Assembly: GCA_003557605.1 (NCBI GenBank)
Contig: PWNW01000091.1
Location: 1 to 6,438, forward strand
DNA from: Spirochaetaceae bacterium
GTDB taxonomy: Bacteria; Spirochaetota; Spirochaetia; PWKH01
Length of the DNA stretch: 6,438 nucleotides
Reading direction: 5' to 3'
Both the position numbers and the translations under genes were made by a program. This document shows, in pieces, positions 5,293 to 6,438 of this stretch. The notes beneath the pieces were generated by a model that saw only the letters and a list, made by a program, of their open reading frames with translations, ran no database searches and was not told the DNA's origin. How positions within the stretch are numbered: the stretch's first letter is position 1; each line of letters opens with the position of its first letter.

Positions 5293-6438
5293 TGTGTATC
5301 TCCGCAGGGAGCCTGGACAGATGTTTCAGCGGCACCAAAGGAGATCATGTCTGCCAAAGTCTCTTTCATAATATGATCACGGTAGGTTTCCACCGCCGTA
5401 ATAACCTCAGGACCTCCGTCAATGGTCAGATGGATTCTGTCGGTCACATCCAGGTCCCGTTCTTTTCGAAGGTTCTGTATTGCCCTGATGATGTCCCGGG
5501 CAAGTCCTTCAGTCAGCAGTTCAGGAGTAATTTCGCTGTCCAGCCCTACAGTGAGGTTCCCTTCATTAAGCACCTTCATGTGCTCCTTCTCACTTCGCTG
5601 CACCACAATGGACTCCTCGGTAAGTTCCAGGGACCCTGCGCTGTAGTCAATCACCAGGACCGAACCGTCAAGGACCGACTGGATTTCATCCATGGAAAGC
5701 TTCTCTATCAGTCCAGCAGCCTCCTTCATGTGACGGCCAAGCTGCCTCCCGAGGATTTTAAAGTTAGCCTTTGCACTGAATTCCACCAGATCCTCTTCAT
5801 TCTCCCGATGGATCACCTCCTTGACGTTCAGCTCCTCTTTAATGATTCCCTCCATCTCATGGAGGATGCTCCGCTGATCAGCATCCCTGGTCACCAGGTA
5901 GATGGACTTAAGCGGCTGGCGGATTTTCAGGCTGTGGGCGCTTCTCAGCGCACGGCCCATGCTTACGGCGCTCCGGGTCACGGCCATCTTTTCTTCCAGC
6001 CGGTAGTCCCGTTTTGAGGCATCCTCAACAGGGAAATCAGTGAGATGCACAGACATGGGCATATCATCAGTCCTCAGATTCTGAAATATCTCCTCGGTAA
6101 TAAACGGGACCGCAGGCGCAGAAACCTGGACCAGCTTCATCAGCACGGTATAGAGGGTATCATAGGCCTGAAGCTTGTCAGTATCGTTCTCCGACCTCCA
6201 GAACCGCCTCCTTGACCTTCTGATGTACCAGTTGTTGAGCACATCAACAAACCGCACCACAGGCTGCAGGGACCGCTGGAGATCATAATTGTCCATATGC
6301 TCGGTCACTTCCGCTGTCAGACGTTCTGATTCCGACAGAATCCATCGGTCAAGCGGGTTTGCAGGCTTCAGCTGCTTCAGGCGTGACACATCGCTCTGGT
6401 ATCCGTCGATATTTGCATAGGTGACAAAGAAACTGTAG
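5265..6438 (-). CDS. ileS: Isoleucyl-tRNA synthetase, eukaryotic-type (IleRS2), C-terminal part
   Basis: Charges tRNA-Ile in the cytoplasm; essential. The gene enters from the right edge with the frame open, first full codon at 6437-6435, giving 390 C-terminal residues of an enzyme of about 1,000-1,050. The HIGH, editing and KMSKS regions lie outside. Seen: YSFFVTYANIDGYQ at 1-14, then LDRWILSE and the anticodon-binding helical domain with LNNWYIRRSRRRFW at about 67-80, PFITEEIFQNL, and LKIRQPL at about 170. From about 200 the C-terminal region has NFKILGRQLGRHMKE and EGLARDIIRAIQNLRKERDLDVTDRIHL split across conserved blocks, typical of the eukaryotic-like IleRS branch. The four-cysteine zinc module that ends most bacterial IleRS1 enzymes is absent. 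The GTG at 6389 is internal, since conserved sequence precedes it. Its 3' end overlaps the downstream lipoprotein gene by 28 bases. Confidence 0.95.
   Translation of the reverse strand, partial: YSFFVTYANIDGYQSDVSRLKQLKPANPLDRWILSESERLTAEVTEHMDNYDLQRSLQPVVRFVDVLNNWYIRRSRRRFWRSENDTDKLQAYDTLYTVLMKLVQVSAPAVPFITEEIFQNLRTDDMPMSVHLTDFPVEDASKRDYRLEEKMAVTRSAVSMGRALRSAHSLKIRQPLKSIYLVTRDADQRSILHEMEGIIKEELNVKEVIHRENEEDLVEFSAKANFKILGRQLGRHMKEAAGLIEKLSMDEIQSVLDGSVLVIDYSAGSLELTEESIVVQRSEKEHMKVLNEGNLTVGLDSEITPELLTEGLARDIIRAIQNLRKERDLDVTDRIHLTIDGGPEVITAVETYRDHIMKETLADMISFGAAETSVQAPCGDTQCSIDIDIP

Noticed and set aside
5373..6017. 214-codon plus-strand reading frame opposite ileS
   Set aside because: The minus strand is clearly ileS with conserved IleRS motifs throughout; the plus-strand product has no coherent features.

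Overview
The window looks like chromosomal DNA from a free-living spirochaete of the Spirochaetaceae type. This is an inference. It rests on a eukaryotic-type isoleucyl-tRNA synthetase followed by an overlapping unrecognised lipoprotein gene, two lipoproteins in 6.4 kb, and moderate GC content. No mobile element, CRISPR array, tRNA or rRNA is visible. Coding density is very high; the largest gap between genes is about 100 bases.

Rightward block (1-4145). The 3' part of a cysteine desulfurase gene enters from the left edge and is followed 21 bases later by thiI. Together they form a sulfur-relay pair for 4-thiouridine in tRNA. The ThiI lacks the rhodanese domain found in the E. coli enzyme, as in Bacillus. 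About 50 bases on lies a very acidic lipoprotein with a SurA/PrsA-like chaperone domain but no peptidyl-prolyl isomerase domain. Its start codon is uncertain and may be ATT. A 100-base leader then precedes a YegS/BmrU-type lipid kinase gene. The leader contains a long inverted repeat that would pair with the kinase gene's Shine-Dalgarno sequence. An intrinsic terminator follows one base after the kinase stop codon.

Leftward block (6438-4109). The C-terminal part of IleRS enters from the right edge. It is followed by a lipoprotein gene of unknown function that overlaps ileS by 28 bases, then by a small FmdB-type zinc-ribbon gene. The two blocks converge, and the kinase and fmdB reading frames overlap by 4 bases at their stop codons. 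As a result the kinase terminator lies inside the fmdB coding sequence.

Most of the window is conserved housekeeping function. The parts most worth a second look are the control structures: the Shine-Dalgarno-masking leader of the kinase gene, the odd initiation region of the SurA-like lipoprotein, and the terminator that also encodes protein. I do not see a clearly novel multi-gene system.
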